The position numbers and the translations under genes were made by a program. The notes beneath the pieces were generated by a model. That model saw only the letters and a program-made list of their open reading frames with translations, searched no databases and was not told the DNA's origin. From Hexactinellida sp. DTS-2022 (Eukaryota; Porifera; Hexactinellida), in NCBI GenBank assembly GCA_028753945.1, contig JAPNXP010000011.1:2480001-2544000 (forward strand): 64,000 bases of DNA. Direction: 5' to 3'. Each line of letters begins with the position of its first letter. The stretch's first letter is position 1. Below are positions 62,994-64,000 of the stretch, in pieces.

Positions 62994-64000
62994 CTGAGTC
63001 AAAACACTGGATATAAGTTTCGGATCCCTTTTATGATGTTGTTAAAGATGTTATCCTTGTTTCTCCTCCTCCAACAACCCTCAGCCAGATGTGTTTCCAA
63101 CAGTTCATCAGGATTAGTAGTTGATCCTCTTCTCATTCTTTTCTTAACAATGTTCCAGCTACCTTCAATTCCTTGAGTATGCACACCAGTAGTTGGATTC
63201 ACGAAGTTCTCACTATGGTTCAGTGTGATGCGTGTACTGGGGTGTATGAGCCAAGATATTGTATGCGGCCCACTCATCTGAGTATACAACGGAGCCAGGT
63301 AGGACATAATGCTGGATAAGGGGTAGCAGAGTTGCAGCAGATCTATCTGGTACACATAACATAACCATTCGGCCTGAATCTCTCTCGACTATTCCAAAAA
63401 CCCAAGTACCCACTACTAATCTTCCGCGGTTGTATTTACGTTTGCCGAACTTGGATTCATCAATCTCCACGATAATTCCGGGACCACCTAAGGGTTCAGC
63501 ATCTTGTATGATCTCTTCAACACAGATATCCCTCATAAAGTTCTTCCAATCAACAACAGTAGCTGGTGCCCACTGCAACTGCTTCTCCATAATAGCGTGT
63601 GACTGAATGTCCTCACACCAGAGATACATGAATTGGAGAAGCGAAGTAAACGAGAGTTTGGAAGGATGAAAGAAGGAACCAAAACGGATTGAACAGGAAC
63701 TCTTGCATGCGCGACATTTCCACTTGTAACCATCCTGGGAGTTGGCGTAGGCACCCTCATACATTTCCTCCCCACATTTGCATTGCATTGCAAGAGCTAA
63801 AAGGCCATAATCCCGTAACCAGTTAATTGTGTGTTGGTAGTTTGATGTTTGAAAAACAGGTCAAGAGAAGAAAGTCAGTTGGGAATTTGTAAATATGTAT
63901 ATATATTATGTGTTAATTTATCAATAAAATATTTGTTACAACAATTTTCTAGTTATATATCAATTCAAGTGCAAATAGGGTAGGTGAGTACAGAATAGAA
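62994..64000 (-). mobile_element. Merlin transposon, copy 2 (inverted, runs to window end)
   Basis: Inverted copy of 60243-61258; the end of the window, read inverted, is TTCTATTCTGTACTCACCTA, matching the start of copy 1 apart from a small deletion. The two copies converge, with 1.7 kb of MITE-rich DNA between their 3' ends. Confidence 0.75.
62999..63788 (-). pseudogene. Merlin transposase, 2-bp deletion
   Basis: ATG at 63788. The protein matches copy 1 nearly residue for residue (differences include L/F in the PSKLS stretch and I/M before EKQLQW) up to THHT, where CACTGAACC replaces CACTGTGAACC of copy 1: a 2-bp loss near 63220 that shifts the frame to an immediate stop. The rest is open in the next frame through IEGSWNIVKKRMRRGS, LAEGCWRRRNKDN and RNLYPVF. 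The lesion separates the first two catalytic Asp from the Glu. Confidence 0.92.

Overview
This is a eukaryotic, almost certainly invertebrate animal, nuclear window: AT-rich, with short GT-AG introns, decayed exons of housekeeping genes and a very dense layer of DNA transposons. No bacterial-type gene, rRNA or CRISPR array is visible. The superfamily mix (MULE, Ginger, Merlin, P/THAP, hAT, Helitron-like, Tc1/pogo-type MITEs) would fit a sponge or another marine invertebrate, but the sequence does not fix the taxon.

Layout. 0.8-3.9 kb (minus): decayed exons of SUMO-activating enzyme subunit 2 (UBA2) lie directly downstream of decayed exons of a puromycin-sensitive-type M1 aminopeptidase; a UBA2 intron carries a hAT-like element invaded by a Helitron-like repeat. 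4-6.5 kb: MITEs and a second Helitron-like copy. 6.6-8.8 kb (minus): a long open Mutator-like transposase gene. 9-10 kb: small TPR-like and C2H2-like coding remnants. 10.5-13.6 kb: Helitron-like termini, then a 1-kb hAT-type MITE filled by a 33-bp minisatellite. 14.3-24.6 kb: a tandem array of about 850-bp units, most with a long central hairpin, invaded by a 3.2-kb THAP/P-type element, a fold-back element and a 2.4-kb MULE whose transposase carries a C-terminal RING-like domain. 25-27.3 kb: a MULE deletion derivative inside a hAT-like element inside a Helitron-like terminus. 27.6-28.4 kb: low-complexity TTTGATTTGA DNA. 28.75-29.77 kb (plus): the one apparently intact non-transposon gene, an Ig/FN3 cell-surface protein. 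30.8-34.4 kb: two more MULEs. 35.6-45.2 kb: a hAT-like element containing a complete 6.56-kb Ginger transposon (GGCC duplication, long TIRs) whose ten-exon gene joins a retroviral-type integrase to an OTU protease domain. 46.5 kb: a tRNA-derived SINE-like sequence. 47-51 kb: MITEs and a second, diverged Ginger gene with a 178-bp tandem repeat in an intron. 51.4-55.2 kb: a hAT transposase relic split by a hAT MITE, then a MULE nested in a Harbinger-like MITE. 56.8-58.2 kb (minus): a THAP/P-element transposase relic. 60.2-64 kb: two convergent Merlin transposons, each broken by a different lesion, with nested MITEs between.

The genes do not form one pathway; the window records successive layers of transposition. 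Target-site duplications and nesting order date the layers relative to each other. Three themes stand out: transposases fused to ubiquitin-system domains (OTU on Ginger, RING-like on a MULE), MULE termini built from family-specific short tandem repeats, and internal satellite amplification in otherwise ordinary MITEs. All assignments rest on reading translations, motifs and repeat ends by eye; no database search was run.
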